NCBI GenBank assembly: GCA_022113835.1
Contig: JAILWY010000009.1
Location: 9,152,001-9,216,000, forward strand
Length of the DNA stretch: 64,000 nt
Reading direction: 5' to 3'
Source of the DNA: Atopsyche davidsoni
Taxonomy: Eukaryota; Arthropoda; Insecta; Trichoptera; Hydrobiosidae
Shown here piece after piece: positions 61,641 through 64,000 of this stretch. The notes beneath the pieces are model-generated. The model searched no databases and was not told the origin of the DNA. It saw only the letters and a list, made by a program, of their open reading frames with translations. The first letter of the stretch is position 1; every line of letters starts with the position of its first letter. A program made the translations under genes and the position numbers.

Positions 61641-63589
61641 TTTTATTTAATAAATCCGACGTCCGAAGTTAAATTTTATAAAAAAATAATAAATTTATAT
61701 GAAAAAAAATAACAAGAAAACTTAGCTATAAAACATTTTTTCTCACGAGTATCTATAACTCTGAATATTATATATGACTCAGTGATGATAAATGTACGTA
61801 GCAAAAGATAACATATGTTATCTATAGAAATGAGTACAGTAAAACAATGAAGCTACAGTTTCAACGACGCAGATCATTTTCAGTGGACTCGAGTAAAATT
61901 TTATCTCGATTATAGCGAGTATTAGGAGCTTATTCGCTTGTTCGTAATTATTGTGGTTCTCGGTCTTTAGATAAGTCATAATTTGTATTTATATACCGTT
62001 GCTAATGCTTTGGATTGCTTGATTCGTATTATCTTCGATAACAAGTATCGTTTGATTAAATACAAGTTCGAAAGCTTTATAACCTGTAAAAAGAAGGGTT
62101 ACAAAATATATTGCACAATTTTTAAATAAACAGTATATTTAAATTTTCCAAAAAAAATTCTGACTCGTATGTTGTTAGCATATAAGCGGAACCTTATTTA
62201 TTGGAGCTTTAATTAACATACCACTATTTTATTCGAATTTAAATTTATTTCTATGATACACGAAATATGATATAAAATTTGATTACATTTTCTTAAATAA
62301 GACATTATTTTTTGATAACCAATCCTCAATGCTGCTGCTATATTAAAAGCCTAAAGTTTTTACACCATCTTGTATTTTTATTCTGGATTGTCTTTTCCAA
62401 CCAAGTACTATTTTAAATTTAATTATATATTCACGATGTTATTACGAAGGTTCCTCAGCCAAGTGATTATCAAAGAGAAAGCAAGAATAGATAATGACTC
62501 CAACAAAGGTTAGATTGAAAAAAATGATCACAGACAACGCGACAGAATAATTTGAAGATTGGGGAGAAAATTACCATTTATCGTGTTGTAAAAAACGAAG
62601 CCAAAGAACAGCTCAAATTTACGAAAAAACGCACAATTAAACATTAAATTTTTTTGTTTATATTTAAAGATTATTTTACAGTTAATTATCACAGATTGTG
62701 GTAAAAAAATATAAAATTGAAAATTTAAACAATTTCTCATCGGGTTGGCAGTCACTTCTTTTGAAACGACTAAAAGTTTTTGGGAGGTTTTACCCATCAA
62801 AATACCCAATTGTGATTTCAGCTGGCTGCCATTTTTTATCTCAGCATTATTAATTCTTTTGTGGTAAATGTTTATGTTTCCAGTGAAAACCAAGTATCTA
62901 TTAAAATAATAGCAACCGTTCCCATTAATACCGTTGTATTGTTATAACCTTTAAGCGCTAGGATAAAATAAATAGAGAAGTGTGACTCTATCATTTTCAC
63001 AAATGAAGGGAATAACACTATCTAAATTAAAGCTGTTATATTATATTTTTTTAAATTATACTCAAAAAATATAATATAAACTTTACTGAAAGACATTGAG
63101 AAAATTAAATTTATCAAAAACTTTTGATGTTAATGAGTTGAATTCAGTTTAATTTAATATGAGATATAAAACTTTTAGTTATATTAAATATTTTATCGCA
63201 TTAAATGAACACAGCTAATTTTTCGATTATTTTAATTTTCTATGGGTGAGTGCTATTACTAAGAGGTTGAAAAAAACGATTGCCTTTTAATTAAATATGT
63301 GAAACGAAATAAATATGTTTATAGGCTTTATAATACTGATTACACAAATCATTTATTGAAATAAATATATATATATATACCCTGTGTCGTCTTCAAATTA
63401 TTATTAAGTTGTATTTATTTATCATGCAAATAATAAGGTACAATAAGGTTTTTTAATTTTTTTTATAATTAAAAAATGGTCAACGTTTGGCAAAAATACA
63501 GATGTAAAATAAAAATAAATAAAGTTTTCTTAGTTTTATTTATTTGTTTATTATAATAATATGATAAAGTTACTGTTATAGGCCGCTCA
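61641..63589. other. AT-rich non-coding stretch
   Basis: AT-rich DNA with a short (AT)n at about 63366-63379. The minus frame 62528-62893 (121 codons) has no domain. Its N-terminal half has ordinary composition and its C-terminal half is AT-driven (F, I, N, K). Not called a gene. Confidence 0.4.
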
Positions 63590-63930
63590 TTAAATCTCTT
63601 ACGAAAAATTGACTCGCTTAAAATATTCACAGCCACCAGCTAGGGTCGCATACTTTTCGCCGTGGTTTTCTTTATAATAAATTGTATTAAGCAAATACAG
63701 ACAACATCCTCTCTCGCAAAATCACGACAACAAGCTCATTCTTTGATCTTATTCCCCGACAACCCGGCATCTGGTTGCAGTAAATAAGCAGCACTCCACT
63801 CAGGCATTCTTTCTTCTACCCCCTGCGCCAGCCACCCCTGAGAACAGAGAAACCCTCTTAAGGGTTATAAACAAAACCGGGGCTGACGAACGGAATGAGA
63901 AGGCCGGGGCGCTTTAAAACCACAAGTGAT
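63590..63930. other. GC-rich block
   Basis: A block with C-rich sequence (TACCCCCTGCGCCAGCCACC near 63818) and GGCCGGGGCGC (63903). No coding frame. Similar to the other GC-rich blocks. Confidence 0.35.
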
Positions 63931-64000
63931 TTTATTTAGTTCACTGAAGCAGGTTCCGTTAAATAAAAGTATGTCAAAGTTAAATCGATAAATTAGGGAG

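Noticed and set aside
62528..62893. 121-codon minus open frame
   Set aside because: No domain, no start context or splice support, and a C-terminal half of AT-driven composition. Chance is the simplest explanation.
1..64000. CRISPR arrays, rRNA or prokaryotic operons
   Set aside because: No regularly spaced repeats, rRNA signatures or closely packed genes were seen.

Overview
The window looks like arthropod, probably insect, nuclear DNA. It is strongly AT-rich, with long A and T runs, (AT)n and (GA)n microsatellites, spliceosomal GT-AG intron signals and decayed eukaryotic transposons. There are no operons, ribosome-binding-site-led genes, rRNA or intact tRNA. I could not fix the insect order from sequence alone.

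I found no intact host protein-coding gene. Most open frames are short, lack recognisable domains and lie in AT-rich DNA or across small GC-rich blocks. The window therefore reads as a gene desert or the inside of a very large intron. Its most regular feature is a series of GC-rich blocks, roughly 100-500 bp each and spaced every 1-3 kb in the AT-rich background. Examples are 820-945, 6464-6720, 13185-13680, 26195-26520, 43000-43370, 51470-52000, 52550-52980 and 63590-63930. They resemble conserved regulatory (enhancer-like) blocks around developmental genes. That is an inference from composition and motif content; no alignment was possible.

The best-supported gene-like object is a DNA transposon at 29859-32476. 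It has terminal inverted repeats beginning TAGGGTGTCCCTTA and flanking ATATATAT octamers, and it sits inside an (AT)n microsatellite. Its minus-strand, two-exon, hAT-like transposase gene (30144-32205) is broken by one frameshift and one in-frame TGA. Other mobile DNA includes: a 5'-truncated non-LTR retrotransposon tail (5193-5519) with a 14-bp target duplication; a 245-bp foldback insertion (6915-7159) with a 13-bp duplication; a repeat present as a foldback at 25123-25331 (11-bp duplication) and as a linear copy at 42743-42896; and an RTE-like repeat near 59324-59777. Inverted repeats with possible RNA structure lie at 18130-18253, 32260-32297, 37401-37437 and 50287-50312.

The 25123 and 42743 copies share a small core: a stem-loop followed by GAAAC and, in one copy, CGGTC. 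It resembles a degenerate hammerhead ribozyme and is the most unusual signal here. A possible unrecognised host exon (43818-44021, phase 0-0) is proposed at low confidence.
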